From Thiorhodovibrio litoralis (GTDB lineage: Bacteria; Pseudomonadota; Gammaproteobacteria; Chromatiales; Chromatiaceae): a DNA stretch of 64,000 bases. Where the stretch lies: positions 3,644,501-3,708,500 of the forward strand of contig NZ_CP121473.1 of the NCBI RefSeq assembly GCF_033954455.1. Direction: 5' to 3'. The position numbers were made by a program, and so were the translations under genes. Shown here in pieces: positions 1-9,896 of this stretch; position 1 is the first letter of the stretch; each line of letters starts with the position of its first letter. Under the pieces are notes generated by a model. It was not told the origin of the DNA and did no database searches. It saw nothing but the letters and a program-made list of their open reading frames with translations.

Positions 1-729
1 ACGCACATGCAGGTGCAAATTGGCGCCGACTGAATCATGTGGCGAAATGCTGTCGCGATCCGTCAGTTCCCAGGCGCGCGCGGTGAACCGATAGGGCTTG
101 GAGGTCAGCGCGCCGACGGGACAGAGGTCGATAATGTTGCCCGAGAGTTCATGGCTGACCGTATGCGCCACAAAGGTGCCGATACGCATATCTTCGCCGC
201 GCCCGGTGGCACCAAGCTCGCGCACACCCGCAATTTCGGCGCCGAAGCGCACGCATCTGGTGCAATGAATACAGCGCGTCATTTCGGTCGCGATCAGCGG
301 GCCGAGGTCTTCGTCCTGCACCACGCGCTTGCGCTCGCTGAAGCGCGAGACGTCCTCACCATAGCCCATGGACACGTCTTGCAACTCGCACTCCCCGCCC
401 TGATCGCAGATCGGGCAGTCGAGCGGATGGTTGATCAGCAGGAACTCCATGGTGCCGCGCTGCGCCTCGAGCGCCTTGTGTGAGCGTGTCAGCACCTTCA
501 TGCCATCGCCCACCGGCGTTGCGCAAGCCGGCACCGGCTTGGGGAAAGCCCGTCCGCCCTGCTCCGCCTCGACCAGGCACATGCGGCAGTTGGCCGCGAT
601 GGACAGCTTGGGGTGATAGCAAAAACGCGGGATGGCGATGCCCTCGCGGTCGGCGACCGCGATGATCATCTCGCCCGGCGTCGCCTCACAGGAGCGACCA
701 TCGATTTCCAGTGTGATCTTCTCGGACAT
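1..729 (-). CDS. nuoG: NADH-quinone oxidoreductase subunit G, N-terminal part (window edge)
   Basis: The first 243 codons of the large iron-sulfur subunit of complex I; the rest lies beyond the left edge. It starts with ATG at 729 and reads MSEKITLEIDG. The 2Fe-2S domain has Cys37, Cys48, Cys51 and Cys69. The HxxxCxxCxxxxxC cluster (His101, Cys105, Cys108, Cys114) binds N5. Cys153, 156, 159 and 203 (CIHCTRC, then CPVGAL) bind N4. The protein carries electrons from NuoE/F towards NuoB in the peripheral arm. It is the last visible gene of the nuoA-G operon and is separated from nuoF by an unusually long spacer of about 200 bp. Confidence 0.95.
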   Translation of the reverse strand, partial: MSEKITLEIDGRSCEATPGEMIIAVADREGIAIPRFCYHPKLSIAANCRMCLVEAEQGGRAFPKPVPACATPVGDGMKVLTRSHKALEAQRGTMEFLLINHPLDCPICDQGGECELQDVSMGYGEDVSRFSERKRVVQDEDLGPLIATEMTRCIHCTRCVRFGAEIAGVRELGATGRGEDMRIGTFVAHTVSHELSGNIIDLCPVGALTSKPYRFTARAWELTDRDSISPHDSVGANLHLHVR

Positions 730-932
730 CGCGCCCTTGCTATCTCGCTCGCTGGTCAGTTAATTCGTTCGCCAGTTGGGTCTGCGACCCGGGTTCGCTG
801 GCCCAATTTGCCAGTTCAAGTCGCTGGCCCAATTCGCTGGCCGGTCTTGTTGGCCGAATCGCCCTTTCCTGCTCGCCCGCGCGCATGAGCCTATGTGCGC
901 GCGGGCAAGACTTTGACGGCCAGCTTGCCGCC
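730..932. repeat. nuoF-nuoG spacer with degenerate short repeats
   Basis: A 203-bp spacer in an otherwise tightly packed operon. On the minus strand it repeats variants of GCCAGCGAATTGG and GCCAGCGACTTG several times between about 760 and 860. I see no start codon with a plausible gene. It could be an expanded repeat or hold an internal promoter for nuoG; nothing decides between these. Confidence 0.4.
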
Positions 933-2222
933 TCAGGCCGCCTCGACCATCGGTGTGCCATGGTCGATCAGATGCTCGAACTCATGGCGATAATGTTTCA
1001 GAAAGCTTTGTACCGGCATGGCGGCTGCATCGCCTAGCGCACAAATGGTGCGCCCGCCGATGCGGCCCGCCACGCTGTCGAGCAGCGCCAGATCCTGCAT
1101 GCGTCCCTGCCCGTGCAGGATGCGATCGAGCACCCGCGCCAGCCAGCCGGTTCCTTCCCGGCAGGGCGTGCATTGACCGCAGGACTCATGGGCATAAAAG
1201 TGCGCCAGATTGGCCAGCACCTTGACCATGCAGGTTCCCTTGGCGATGACAATCACCGCGCCCGAGCCCAGCATGGAGCCGGCCTTGGCGATGGAGTCAT
1301 AGTCCAGGTCGACGCCCATCATGATATGACCGGGCACCACGGGAACAGAGGAGCCACCGGGGATCACCGCTTTTAGCTCGCGCCCGTCTTTCACGCCACC
1401 GGCCAGCGCTAGCAGTTCGCTGAAAGGCGTGCCCAGCGGCACCTCGAAGTTCCCCGGCTTTTCGACATGCCCGGAAACCGAAAACAGTTTGGGTCCGCCA
1501 TTGTTCGGACGCCCCTGCTCGAGAAACCACTTCCCACCCTTCTCGAGGATGACCGGCACCGAGGCCAATGACTCGGTGTTGTTAATCGTGGTCGGCCGCC
1601 CAAACAAGCCGGCCTGGGCCGGGAACGGCGGTTTGTAGCGCGGCTGGCCCTTCTTGCCCTCAATCGACTCGAGCAGCGCAGTCTCCTCGCCGCAGATGTA
1701 GGCCCCGGCGCCGAGATGGCTGTAGAGATCGAAATCCACGCCCGAGTCGAGCACATTCTTGCCGAGCAGCCCGGCGGCATAGGCTTCTTCGAGTGCTCCC
1801 TCGAAGCGCGCGATGGGCTCGTAGAATTCGCCGCGAGTATAGTTGTAGCCAACGGTTGCGCCGATGCAATAGCCGGCGATGGCCATGCCCTCGATCAGCT
1901 GATGCGGGTTGTAGCGCAAAATATCACGGTCCTTGCAGGTACCGGGCTCGCCCTCGTCGGAATTGCACACGATGTATTTCTGCCCGGGCGCCTGGCGCGG
2001 CATGAAGCTCCACTTGAGTCCGGTCGGAAAGCCCGCCCCGCCGCGCCCGCGCAGGGCCGAAAGCTTCAACTCCTCGATCAGGTCGTGCGCACTGATTTTT
2101 TCGCGCAGAATCCGTTCCCACTGCTGATAGCCGCCCAGCGCGCGGTATTCCTCCAAGCGGTAGCGCCGCTCGGCCGGCAGGTGCATGGTGCGGAAGCAGA
2201 CAGTGTTCTGGTTTTCAACCAT
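933..2222 (-). CDS. nuoF: NADH-quinone oxidoreductase subunit F (NADH/FMN subunit)
   Basis: A 429-residue subunit that binds NADH and FMN and passes electrons to the Fe-S chain. The glycine-rich [10 protein letters not shown] (59-68) forms part of the FMN/NADH site, and [12 protein letters not shown] begins at 171. The N3 4Fe-4S cluster ligands are Cys348, Cys351, Cys354 (SCGQCTPC) and Cys394 (TICALGD). Length and all motifs match the family. It lies 82 bp downstream of nuoE on the minus strand. Confidence 0.97.
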   Translation of the reverse strand: MVENQNTVCFRTMHLPAERRYRLEEYRALGGYQQWERILREKISAHDLIEELKLSALRGRGGAGFPTGLKWSFMPRQAPGQKYIVCNSDEGEPGTCKDRDILRYNPHQLIEGMAIAGYCIGATVGYNYTRGEFYEPIARFEGALEEAYAAGLLGKNVLDSGVDFDLYSHLGAGAYICGEETALLESIEGKKGQPRYKPPFPAQAGLFGRPTTINNTESLASVPVILEKGGKWFLEQGRPNNGGPKLFSVSGHVEKPGNFEVPLGTPFSELLALAGGVKDGRELKAVIPGGSSVPVVPGHIMMGVDLDYDSIAKAGSMLGSGAVIVIAKGTCMVKVLANLAHFYAHESCGQCTPCREGTGWLARVLDRILHGQGRMQDLALLDSVAGRIGGRTICALGDAAAMPVQSFLKHYRHEFEHLIDHGTPMVEAA

Positions 2223-2304
2223 GTTTTACAACCTTCACCGGATCGATACGTCGTGGTCGCTGCTTTAGGGTTCGCTGCTTTGTTTTGGCTGTTCCAGCGA
2301 TGCC

Positions 2305-2832
2305 CTAGTCGAGGCCATCGATCAGTTTCTCAAGCGTCGAGGGCGTCAGGCACTCGTGGTAGACCTTGTCGACCAGCACGGCGGGCGCATCCTTGCATGC
2401 CCCAAGGCACTCGAATTCTTTCAGGGTGAACTTGCCATCCTCGCTGGTCTGCCCGGGTGCGACGCCAAAACGCTCGCGGACATGTTCAATCAGCTCTTCG
2501 CTGCCGTTGAGCATGCAGGAGATGCTGTTGCACACACAGACCTTATGACGTCCGACCGGCTCGAGATCGTACATGCCATAGAAACTGGCCACCTCGTAGA
2601 CCGCCACCTCGGGCATGTCGAGGTAGGCCGCCACGTCGTCCATCAGCTCGCGCGTCAGCGAGCCGCCGTTGGCATCCTGCACCAGGGTCAGCGCCGGCAT
2701 GACCGCAGATTGTTTCCATTCCGGCGGATACTTGGCGACCTCCCGATCGATCGCGGCGCGAATGTCGTCGGTGAACAGACTGGATTTGTCGCGCTCATGC
2801 ATGACCGCCAGCGGAGCATTGCGAAAGCCCAT
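2305..2832 (-). CDS. nuoE: NADH-quinone oxidoreductase subunit E (24 kDa, 2Fe-2S)
   Basis: A 175-residue thioredoxin-fold subunit with the N1a 2Fe-2S cluster. The ligands are Cys101 and Cys106 (CNSISC) and Cys142 and Cys146 (CLGAC). Its ATG overlaps the nuoD stop by one base (TAATG), which implies translational coupling. It forms the NADH-oxidising module with NuoF and the N-terminus of NuoG. Confidence 0.97.
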   Translation of the reverse strand: MGFRNAPLAVMHERDKSSLFTDDIRAAIDREVAKYPPEWKQSAVMPALTLVQDANGGSLTRELMDDVAAYLDMPEVAVYEVASFYGMYDLEPVGRHKVCVCNSISCMLNGSEELIEHVRERFGVAPGQTSEDGKFTLKEFECLGACKDAPAVLVDKVYHECLTPSTLEKLIDGLD

Positions 2833-4091
2833 TAGCGGTCGACCTCCCCGAAGACGATATCCATGGTACCGATGATGGCCACCACGTCGGCCAGCATGTG
2901 GCCCCGGGACATTTCATCCAACGCCGACAAATGGACGAAGCCGGGCGCGCGCACCTTCAGCCGATAGGGCTTGTTGGCGCCGTCGGCGATGATGTAACAA
3001 CCGAACTCCCCCTTGGGCGCCTCGACCGCGGCATAGACCTCACCCGGCGGCGGACAGTAGCCCTCGGTGAAGAGCTTGAAGTGGTGAATCAGGGCTTCCA
3101 TGTCGTCTTTCATGTCGACACGCGCGGGTGGGGTCACCTTGTGATTTTCCACCATCACTGGGCCGGGATTGGCGCGCAGCCAGTCGATGCACTGCTTGAT
3201 GATGCGATTGGACTGACGCATCTCCTCCACCCGCACCAGATAGCGGTCGTAGCAGTCGCCATTGACGCCGACCGGGATGTCGAAATCCATCTTGTCGTAG
3301 GCCGCATAGGGCTGCTTCTTGCGCAAGTCCCACTCAACCCCGGAGCCGCGCAGCATCGGACCGGTGAAGCCCAGCGCCTGCGCACGCTCGCCGTCCACCA
3401 CGCCGATACCGACGGTGCGCTGCTTCCAGATGCGGTTGTCGGTCAACAGCGTTTCATACTCATCGACCAGCCCTGGGAAGCGCGTTGTGAAATCTTCGAT
3501 GAAGTCCAGCAGCGAGCCCTCGCGCGCCTTGTTCAGGCTGTGAAAATCGCGCTTGCTGTGCCACTTGGTGCTTTCTTCAGAGAACCGCGGCATCTTGCCG
3601 GGCAGATCCCGATAAAGACCACCGGGGCGGTAATAGGTCGCGTGCAGGCGCGCGCCCGAGACTGCCTCGTAGCAGTCCATCAGGTCCTCACGCTCGCGGA
3701 AGCAGTACAGAAACACACTCATGGCGCCGACATCAAGCGCATGGGCGCCAAGCCACATCAGATGATTGAGTATCCGCGTGATCTCATCGAACATGGTGCG
3801 GATGTACTGTGCCCGCTCCGGCGCCTGAATGCCGAGCAGCTTTTCGATGGCGCGCACATAGCCATGCTCGTTGCACATCATGGACACATAATCGAGGCGG
3901 TCCATGTAGCCGATGCTTTGATTGAAAGGCTTGGTCTCGGCCAGTTTTTCAGTGCCACGGTGCAGCAGGCCGATGTGCGGATCAGCCCGCTCGATCACCT
4001 CACCCGACATTTCGAGCACTAGGCGCAGCACGCCATGCGCGGCCGGATGCTGGGGGCCGAAATTCAGCGTGTAATTGCGAATCTCAGGCAT
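2832..4091 (-). CDS. nuoD: NADH-quinone oxidoreductase subunit D (49 kDa)
   Basis: A 419-residue subunit that lines the quinone site next to NuoB. I place the start at 4091 ([20 protein letters not shown]) because family homology begins exactly there. An upstream in-frame start at 4139 lies inside nuoC and adds unrelated residues. [12 protein letters not shown] is the family signature near the N-terminus. It overlaps the 3' end of nuoC by 8 bp and the nuoE start by 1 bp. NuoC and NuoD are separate genes here, not fused as in E. coli. Confidence 0.96.
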   Translation of the reverse strand: MPEIRNYTLNFGPQHPAAHGVLRLVLEMSGEVIERADPHIGLLHRGTEKLAETKPFNQSIGYMDRLDYVSMMCNEHGYVRAIEKLLGIQAPERAQYIRTMFDEITRILNHLMWLGAHALDVGAMSVFLYCFREREDLMDCYEAVSGARLHATYYRPGGLYRDLPGKMPRFSEESTKWHSKRDFHSLNKAREGSLLDFIEDFTTRFPGLVDEYETLLTDNRIWKQRTVGIGVVDGERAQALGFTGPMLRGSGVEWDLRKKQPYAAYDKMDFDIPVGVNGDCYDRYLVRVEEMRQSNRIIKQCIDWLRANPGPVMVENHKVTPPARVDMKDDMEALIHHFKLFTEGYCPPPGEVYAAVEAPKGEFGCYIIADGANKPYRLKVRAPGFVHLSALDEMSRGHMLADVVAIIGTMDIVFGEVDR

Positions 4092-4830
4092 TGCCGCCTC
4101 CGTTACTGCCCGGGCCCTCAGCAAGGTAGCGGCTGTCATCGCGGATCACGCGCGGCACGAGCACGCGCGGATCGATCTTGACCGGCTCATAGACCACGCG
4201 CTGCTGTTCTGGATCGTAGCGCATCTCCACCTGGCCGCTGAGCGGGAAATCCTTGCGGAACGGATGACCGACGAAGCCGTAGTCGGTCAGAATCCGGCGC
4301 AGATCCGGGTGGCCCTTGAACAGGATGCCGAACAGATCGAACGCCTCGCGTTCGAACCAGTCCGCCACCGGCCAGACTGGCACCACGGAGTCAACCATCG
4401 GCTGTGCTCCGGGCGCGAACACTCGCAGCCGCAATCGACGGTTGTGCGTTAGCGACAGCAGGTGGTAGACCACGGCGAAACGCTGGGGGGAATCCAGTTC
4501 CAAGTCGGGCTCGCGGTCGACGCCGCGACCGAAGCCGTCCGCCGATGCCAGCTCGGTGTCCCACTCCGAGCGACCGAAGGCGGCGTAATCCACCCCGCAC
4601 AGATCAATGATCTGCGCGAAAGCAAACTCGGGGCGATCGCGCAATTCGCCACACACCGCCAGCAGATCGGCGGCAGTGACCACCATGGTCACTTCGCCCG
4701 ATGCAATCAGCACCTCGACAGCGCGCGAGGCGAAAACCTCAGTCAGCGACGCGGCGAGCGCGTCGAGTCGCGCATCACCAGTGCTTGTGCCGGTATGTGT
4801 AGAGGGTGCGGTAACAGCAGGCTGATTCAC
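4084..4830 (-). CDS. nuoC: NADH-quinone oxidoreductase subunit C (30 kDa)
   Basis: The peripheral-arm subunit, with ERE-type family motifs such as [21 protein letters not shown] split across the centre ([11 protein letters not shown]) and [19 protein letters not shown] near the C-terminus. I prefer the GTG at 4830, 17 bp after the nuoB stop, giving 248 residues. Longer starts up to 4932 would run into nuoB. No strong Shine-Dalgarno is visible, so the exact start is uncertain. The first 30 or so residues are low-complexity and poorly conserved. Confidence 0.92.
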   Translation of the reverse strand: MNQPAVTAPSTHTGTSTGDARLDALAASLTEVFASRAVEVLIASGEVTMVVTAADLLAVCGELRDRPEFAFAQIIDLCGVDYAAFGRSEWDTELASADGFGRGVDREPDLELDSPQRFAVVYHLLSLTHNRRLRLRVFAPGAQPMVDSVVPVWPVADWFEREAFDLFGILFKGHPDLRRILTDYGFVGHPFRKDFPLSGQVEMRYDPEQQRVVYEPVKIDPRVLVPRVIRDDSRYLAEGPGSNGGGNA

Positions 4831-4847
4831 GGCAAATTCAGGACTGA

Positions 4848-5324
4848 TCAACGAGCGATGGTATTGGTGCGACGGATTTTGTTCTGCAGTTGCAGCACAC
4901 CGTAGAGCAACGCCTCCGCGGTCGGCGGACACCCAGGCACATAGATGTCGACCGGCACGATGCGGTCGCAGCCGCGCACCACAGAATAGGAATAATGGTA
5001 GTAACCGCCACCGTTGGCGCAGGAGCCCATGGAGATGACCCAGCGCGGCTCCGCCATCTGGTCATAGACCTTGCGAAGCGCAGGCGCCATCTTGTTCACC
5101 AGGGTGCCGGCGACGATCATCACATCCGACTGCCGCGGGCTGGGACGGAAAATCACGCCGTAGCGGTCCAGGTCATAGCGCGCGGCACCAGCGTGCATCA
5201 TCTCCACCGCGCAGCAGGCGAGCCCGAATGTCATGGGCCACAAGGAACCTGTACGCGCCCAATTGATGAGCTGATCCGCCGTGGTGGTGACGAAGCCTTC
5301 TTCGAGGAGGCCTTCTATGCTCAT
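4848..5324 (-). CDS. nuoB: NADH-quinone oxidoreductase subunit B (N2 cluster)
   Basis: A 158-residue subunit that carries the terminal N2 4Fe-4S cluster and donates to quinone. Ligands: the adjacent cysteines in LACCAVEMM, the Cys in [10 protein letters not shown] and the Cys in [13 protein letters not shown] chose ATG 5324 ([11 protein letters not shown]), which gives the usual family length. The upstream in-frame start at 5435 would overlap nuoA and adds unrelated sequence. It lies 28 bp after nuoA. Confidence 0.97.
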   Translation of the reverse strand: MSIEGLLEEGFVTTTADQLINWARTGSLWPMTFGLACCAVEMMHAGAARYDLDRYGVIFRPSPRQSDVMIVAGTLVNKMAPALRKVYDQMAEPRWVISMGSCANGGGYYHYSYSVVRGCDRIVPVDIYVPGCPPTAEALLYGVLQLQNKIRRTNTIAR

Positions 5325-5352
5325 GCCATGCTCCCGTCGTTCAACATCCGGC

Positions 5353-5709
5353 TCATTCCCATTCGAGCGCGCCCTTCTTCCACTCGTAAATGAAGCCGAC
5401 CACCAGAATGCCCAGGAAGATCGCCATGGCGACAAAGCCAGTCATTCCGAGCTGATCAAGCACCACTGCCCAGGGAAACAGGAAGGCAATCTCCAGATCG
5501 AAAACGATGAAGAGAATGGCGACCAGGTAGTAACGCACGTCGAACTTAATGCGCGCGCTTTCGAACGCATCGAAGCCGCACTCGTAGGGAGAATCCTTTT
5601 CAGCATCCGGCTTACGCGGGCCAAGAATACCGCCCAACAGCAACGGACCCACACCGATTGCAAGCGCAACCGCGATAAAGACCAGAATGTGCAGATAGCC
5701 CTCGAGCAT
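5353..5709 (-). CDS. nuoA: NADH-quinone oxidoreductase subunit A
   Basis: A 118-residue membrane subunit with three hydrophobic segments (about 5-27, 60-82 and 88-110). The conserved loop [15 protein letters not shown] between TM1 and TM2 is diagnostic. First gene of the nuo operon. The operon promoter should lie between it and the tRNA-Leu gene (5710-5925), but I cannot name -35/-10 boxes with confidence. Confidence 0.97.
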   Translation of the reverse strand: MLEGYLHILVFIAVALAIGVGPLLLGGILGPRKPDAEKDSPYECGFDAFESARIKFDVRYYLVAILFIVFDLEIAFLFPWAVVLDQLGMTGFVAMAIFLGILVVGFIYEWKKGALEWE

Positions 5710-5925
5710 GCGAGTGCTTCCCTCCCCGGCGCGACAGCGGGCACCGTCACGACTGAGCCGATCCGAAACCCGGACCGCCGATCAGCCGCCAGCGCTCAGA
5801 CGCTGAGATGATCGAATAAAGAACAGCCTGGCTGTTCCTCCTGTGATGCACCCGGCAGATGGGCCGCCATTCGGCGTCGCGCCACCTAACTACCCGGTGC
5901 TCTCTGGCAGTGATGTGCCAGGATA

Positions 5926-6010
5926 TGGTGCCGACGGCCGGACTCGAACCGGCACGGCTTGCGCCACTGCCCCCTCAAGACAGCGTGTCTACCAATTCCA
6001 CCACGTCGGC
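5926..6010 (-). tRNA. tRNA-Leu (anticodon GAG)
   Basis: Reading the minus strand from 6010, the gene begins GCCGACGTGGTGG, has the class II D-loop GGTAGACACGC, and an anticodon stem CTGTC/GGCAG around the loop TTGAGGG, so the anticodon is GAG. A long variable arm, GGTTCGAGTCC T-arm, matching acceptor stem and an encoded CCA complete it. The position between secG and nuoA is conserved in many gammaproteobacteria. Confidence 0.95.
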
Positions 6011-6017
6011 GTAACAG

Positions 6018-6602
6018 TTATTGTTCTTTAGTCTCCGAGCCGGTCGCCCCGGATTGACTCTCCGAGCCGCCATCTTCCCCAGTTGTCCCATCGCCGGCAT
6101 CCGCGCTCGCCGGCATATCGCCACCCCCAACATCGCCCATGCTCACAGGCGGCATGTCACCGGCGCCATCGGAGGATTCCGACTCGCCGTTGATCGCGTC
6201 AGTCGGCGGGCCCGCGGGTGGTAGATCGTCGATTGCATTTTGCCCCGCGTGCTGCTCGCCCGCATCGCTGCCGGCACCGCCATCGGGCTCGGCGACAAAG
6301 GGCAGTGCGGAATCGCTCGCAGGCGCATCGGCCGCAGGCAACGAGGCGTCCATCAGTCCAGCGGGCTCCCCAACCTGAGTCGCGTAGTAGGCCAGCGCGA
6401 TACTAGTCAGGAAGAAGGCCGTGGCGAGAATGGCCGTCGAGCGCGACAGGAAATTGCCCGACCCTTGCGCGCCGAACACGGTCGCAGAAGCACCGCTGCC
6501 AAATGCCGCACCGGCATCCGCACCCTTGCCATGCTGGATCAGGACCAGCGCGATCAGCCCGATCGCCAGCAACAGATGAATAATGGTCAGAATCGTTTGC
6601 AT
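6018..6602 (-). CDS. secG: Preprotein translocase subunit SecG, long acidic C-terminus
   Basis: The auxiliary subunit of the SecYEG channel in the inner membrane. Two TM segments (about 3-21 and 55-74) flank the conserved loop [21 protein letters not shown], of which GKGADAG is the signature. Usual SecG is about 110 residues. This one has 194 because residues from about 80 on form an acidic, Ser/Gly/Asp-rich tail of low complexity. It lies between tpiA and tRNA-Leu on the same strand, as in many gammaproteobacteria. Confidence 0.93.
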   Translation of the reverse strand: MQTILTIIHLLLAIGLIALVLIQHGKGADAGAAFGSGASATVFGAQGSGNFLSRSTAILATAFFLTSIALAYYATQVGEPAGLMDASLPAADAPASDSALPFVAEPDGGAGSDAGEQHAGQNAIDDLPPAGPPTDAINGESESSDGAGDMPPVSMGDVGGGDMPASADAGDGTTGEDGGSESQSGATGSETKEQ

Positions 6603-6637
6603 GAAATACTCACGGCCTTGTGCTTATGAAAGGCGTT

Positions 6638-6680
6638 ATCCTTCTGAAAGATTTTATCCTTCTGAAAGATTTGATCCTTC
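6638..6680. repeat. 18-bp tandem repeat between secG and tpiA
   Basis: Two full copies of an 18-bp unit, ATCCTTCTGAAAGATTTK (6638-6655 and 6656-6673), are followed by a third partial copy, ATCCTTC, that runs into the tpiA stop codon. A diverged partial unit lies just upstream. It occupies the whole short spacer. Confidence 0.75.
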
Positions 6681-7440
6681 AGGCGTTCGCCTCAGCGGCC
6701 GCGCAGATGGCAAGGAAATCGCTCGCCTTCAGTGCCGCGCCACCAATCAAGCCACCGTCGATGTCGGCCTGACCGATCAGCTCCATCGCGTTGCCAGGCT
6801 TCATGCTGCCGCCGTAGAGAATGCGCACCGCATCCGCCTGTGCCTGGCTCTTGGCCGCGATCCGCTGGCGCAGAAAGGCGTGAACCTCTTGGGCCTGCTC
6901 CGGGGTGGCTGTCACGCCGGTGCCGATCGCCCAGACCGGCTCATAGGCGATCACACCACGACCGATGGCATCGGCGCCAGCGCCTTCGAGTACGGCGTCG
7001 AGATGGCGCGCCACGACCTCTTCGGTCTTGCCATGCTCGCGCTCTTCCAACGACTCACCCACGCACAGGATGGGGGTGAGCCCGACAGCGAGCGCCTGAG
7101 CGTACTTCTTGGCAATGACGGCGTCGCTCTCGGCATTGAACATGCGCCGCTCCGAGTGGCCGATGATCGCGTAGGTGCAGCCGAAGTCCTTGAGCATGCG
7201 CGCGGAAACCTGCCCGGTGAAGGCGCCATCGGTCTCGTTGGAGACGTCTTGCGAGCCCCAGCGGATGGCTGATCCGGTAAGCAGCTCCTCGGAAATGTGC
7301 AGATAAGGAAATGGCGGGCAGACGGCAATTTCCGCCTTCTGGATATTACTGGCTCCGGCCTTGATGCCGTTAACCAAATCAGCAGCGTCTGCCTTGCTGC
7401 CGTTCATTTTCCAATTACCCGCGACCAGTGGCTGGCGCAT
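6679..7440 (-). CDS. tpiA: Triosephosphate isomerase
   Basis: Interconverts dihydroxyacetone phosphate and glyceraldehyde 3-phosphate in glycolysis and the Calvin cycle. It has 253 residues from ATG 7440 (MRQPLVAGNWKMNG). Substrate-binding Asn9 and Lys11 are present, as are catalytic His95 in GHSERR and catalytic Glu167 in YEPVWAIGTG. Phosphate-binding loop motifs such as YGGSM and GLIGGA are near the end. An upstream in-frame start at 7566 is rejected because homology starts at 7440. Followed by secG. Confidence 0.97.
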   Translation of the reverse strand: MRQPLVAGNWKMNGSKADAADLVNGIKAGASNIQKAEIAVCPPFPYLHISEELLTGSAIRWGSQDVSNETDGAFTGQVSARMLKDFGCTYAIIGHSERRMFNAESDAVIAKKYAQALAVGLTPILCVGESLEEREHGKTEEVVARHLDAVLEGAGADAIGRGVIAYEPVWAIGTGVTATPEQAQEVHAFLRQRIAAKSQAQADAVRILYGGSMKPGNAMELIGQADIDGGLIGGAALKASDFLAICAAAEANA

Positions 7441-7629
7441 GTTCAACCCCTCCAAAAAAGAGCCGTGCATGTTAGCGATATCGCGCGAGCCGCGCAACCC
7501 GGCGCGACACCTGCACCACGATAAAGCCGTAGCGCGCCCGCCGAGCCCAGCCAACGCCCAGATCAATCACAAGCTGATTCAATCATTTGAGCAAGATTAC
7601 CAATGTTTTGCCACAATTGAGATAATCGT

Positions 7630-9399
7630 TTGCCAAACGCGCCGCCGCCCAGGAAGTCCGCTCCAATGACCTCGTCATCGAATGCATCCGCTGACCAATC
7701 CGCCACGCAGCCCGCCTCCCGGTCTGCCGCCCATTCTGACAGCCAGTCCGCCGGCCAGACTCGGATCACCCTGCGACGCAAAGAAGCCGGCAACCAGGTG
7801 CTGGCGCGCGTCATCCCTGGCCAGCAGCCGCTGACCATGGACCAGAGTTGGCTCACGGCCGAGCTTCACCGTGCGCAACTCAGGGGAGCGGTCATCGGCA
7901 AAAGCGGCATTATGCAATTGCAGCGGATGCTCGCAAGCGGCGAAGGCGGCGAGATCGAGATCGGCGAATACCATGATGCCACGGTCGGGCTACAACTGAG
8001 CGACGACCACCTGGTCGCCAAACTGATTCTGAAAACCGCGCGCGGCGGACAGCCCGCATCCATCGAGCACGTAAAGGAAGTGGTTGAGCACGCTAAAATC
8101 GCCGACAATCTTCTCGACCACAAAGCCATCGAGCGGTTGCTCGCCGCGGAGGCCAGCGCCACACCCGGCGCCACGCTGCAAATCGTCATCGCCCGCGGCA
8201 AGCCGGCCGTCGACGGCAAGGACAGTCAGTTCGAACCCATCGTCCAGGTCAGTCAAAGACGCCCGGCCGAGCGCGCCGACGGATCATTGGACTATCGCGA
8301 CCTCGGCGCCATTCCCACCGTCAAGCCCGGCGATATGCTGATGCGTCGCCTTCCACCAACCAAAGGAGTCGATGGCATCAACCTCCAGGGAGAGCCCATC
8401 AAAGCCAGGGAGGGCCGCCAACTGCAGTTCAAGCGCCACAAAGGTGTGGCGGTCTCCGAGACCGACCCCGACGTGCTTGTCGCCACCATCAGTGGCCAAC
8501 CCGTACTGGAGCAGGCGGGCGCATCGGTCGACCCCATCCTCAACGTCAATGAGGTCGACATGCGCTCAGGCCACATCGATTATGACGGTACCCTGGTCGT
8601 CAAAGGCAGCGTCAGCCAAGGCATGCGCATTAAGGTCTCAGGCGATGTTCTGATCATGGGCATGATCGAATGCGCCGATGTGGAGGTGGGCGGTAACCTG
8701 GACGTCAAAATGGGCATCACCGGACCGAACGACGACGCGCGCGACGAAGGGTTGCGCATGCGCGTTCACTGCGGCGGCAACCTGAGCGCCGGGCACATCG
8801 AGAAGGCCGAGCTCGACGTCAAGGGCGACATCACCGTCAAAAGCCAAATCACCCACAGTCAGGTCAGTTGCGACAATCAGGTTATCGTCGGCTCAAGCAA
8901 CCAGCCACGCAGCGGCATCGTCGGTGGCCATGTGCGCGCCACCAAGCTGATTCGCGCCCAGACCCTAGGCGCGCATGCCGGCATCACCACTGAGGCGACG
9001 ATTCAGTGCTCGGAAGATGTTATAAACAACCTGCATGATCACAACGACAACGTGGCCTGCAAACAAGCCGATCTCGGGCGCCTGCTCAAGATGATGGTAG
9101 ATCTGTCCAAATCCAGAGCACCCGACAACGAAGGGCGCCTGAAAAAGATCAACACCACCTGCAACACCTTAAAGGCCGAGCTCAGCACCCTAACCGTCGA
9201 ACGCGATCAGCTCCAAGCGAGCGTCGATGCCATCGCCGAGAGCTTCATCGAAGTCCCCGGCACTGTCTATCCGCGCGTGATCATCGCCATCGGCAACAAA
9301 ACCCAGGAAATCACCCAAGCCGCGCAAGCAATCAGCTTCCAACGCATCGAAGATCGGCTGATTCAGCGACCGCTGCAACAGGACGCCAAGAAAAAATAG
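7630..9399 (+). CDS. FapA family protein (DUF342)
   Basis: A 589-residue member of the FapA/DUF342 family, proteins with a central beta-helix-like region thought to act at the cell envelope or in polar assembly; the molecular role is unsettled. The N-terminal 45 residues are Ser/Gln-rich. Family hallmarks are GDMLMRRLPPTKGVDG at about 235-250, NVNEVDMRSGHIDYDGTLVVKG and the repeated GDV/GNL turns (about 305-430). A coiled-coil-like segment lies near 480-530. A second candidate start at 7666 has AGGAAG nine bases upstream and may be the true one. It is divergent from tpiA, sharing a 190-bp promoter region. Confidence 0.85.
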   Translation: MPNAPPPRKSAPMTSSSNASADQSATQPASRSAAHSDSQSAGQTRITLRRKEAGNQVLARVIPGQQPLTMDQSWLTAELHRAQLRGAVIGKSGIMQLQRMLASGEGGEIEIGEYHDATVGLQLSDDHLVAKLILKTARGGQPASIEHVKEVVEHAKIADNLLDHKAIERLLAAEASATPGATLQIVIARGKPAVDGKDSQFEPIVQVSQRRPAERADGSLDYRDLGAIPTVKPGDMLMRRLPPTKGVDGINLQGEPIKAREGRQLQFKRHKGVAVSETDPDVLVATISGQPVLEQAGASVDPILNVNEVDMRSGHIDYDGTLVVKGSVSQGMRIKVSGDVLIMGMIECADVEVGGNLDVKMGITGPNDDARDEGLRMRVHCGGNLSAGHIEKAELDVKGDITVKSQITHSQVSCDNQVIVGSSNQPRSGIVGGHVRATKLIRAQTLGAHAGITTEATIQCSEDVINNLHDHNDNVACKQADLGRLLKMMVDLSKSRAPDNEGRLKKINTTCNTLKAELSTLTVERDQLQASVDAIAESFIEVPGTVYPRVIIAIGNKTQEITQAAQAISFQRIEDRLIQRPLQQDAKKK

Positions 9400-9482
9400 C
9401 CAAAGACGCCGCATCCGCGCCGGCAGAGCACAAAGAATGCCCCAAACGGCGGCGATCTAACGCGGGCAATCTCTGCTCCTGC

Positions 9483-9854
9483 TCAGGCGGTTGCCTTGAG
9501 CGGATGGACTTCCGCAGTACTGGCGTCGGCGGTATTCGCAGCGGCACTAGCACTTTCTTCCCCCCCGTCTTCATTCGCCGATGCTTGAGTGCCCGTCGAG
9601 CGCCGGGTGCTTGGCTCCGCTTCCTTGCCCTTGAGGATGCGCTCGACCGCGCGCGCATTGCGTGCGAGGTGAATGGTCAGCTCCTCGAGGTCTTCGTCGG
9701 GCAAATTGGGCACCACCTGCTCGTCGCGCAGCCACTGTGAAAGGCGGTCGGCGACTTCCAGCGCCTTGTCATAGGCATCGGCTTCTTTCTTATCAGCGGT
9801 CCGCAAGCGTTCAACCCCCTGGTTATCCTTGACGATGTATTCGATTTCAATCAC
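9483..9854 (-). CDS. yebG: YebG-like protein
   Basis: A 123-residue protein whose N-terminal 75 residues resemble E. coli YebG, a small SOS-induced, DNA-damage-related protein (IEIEYIVKDNQG, KKEADAYDKALEVAD, WLRDEQVV). The C-terminal third is Ala/Ser/Glu-rich and unlike E. coli. It starts with GTG at 9854, with GGGAG eight bases upstream. I looked for a CTGT-N8-ACAG LexA box upstream and found none, so SOS control is not supported here. Convergent with the FapA-family gene. Confidence 0.75.
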   Translation of the reverse strand: MIEIEYIVKDNQGVERLRTADKKEADAYDKALEVADRLSQWLRDEQVVPNLPDEDLEELTIHLARNARAVERILKGKEAEPSTRRSTGTQASANEDGGEESASAAANTADASTAEVHPLKATA

Positions 9855-9896
9855 GTTCGATACTCCCGGTCGATGCTGTTTGGGTGTCGGTTGGCG

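Noticed and set aside
2898-4022. Plus-strand ORF of 374 codons opposite nuoD
   Set aside because: A shadow of nuoD; no domain, and the nuoD frame has full family similarity.
9855-9896. LexA box upstream of the yebG-like gene
   Set aside because: No CTGT-N8-ACAG match was found upstream of the GTG start.
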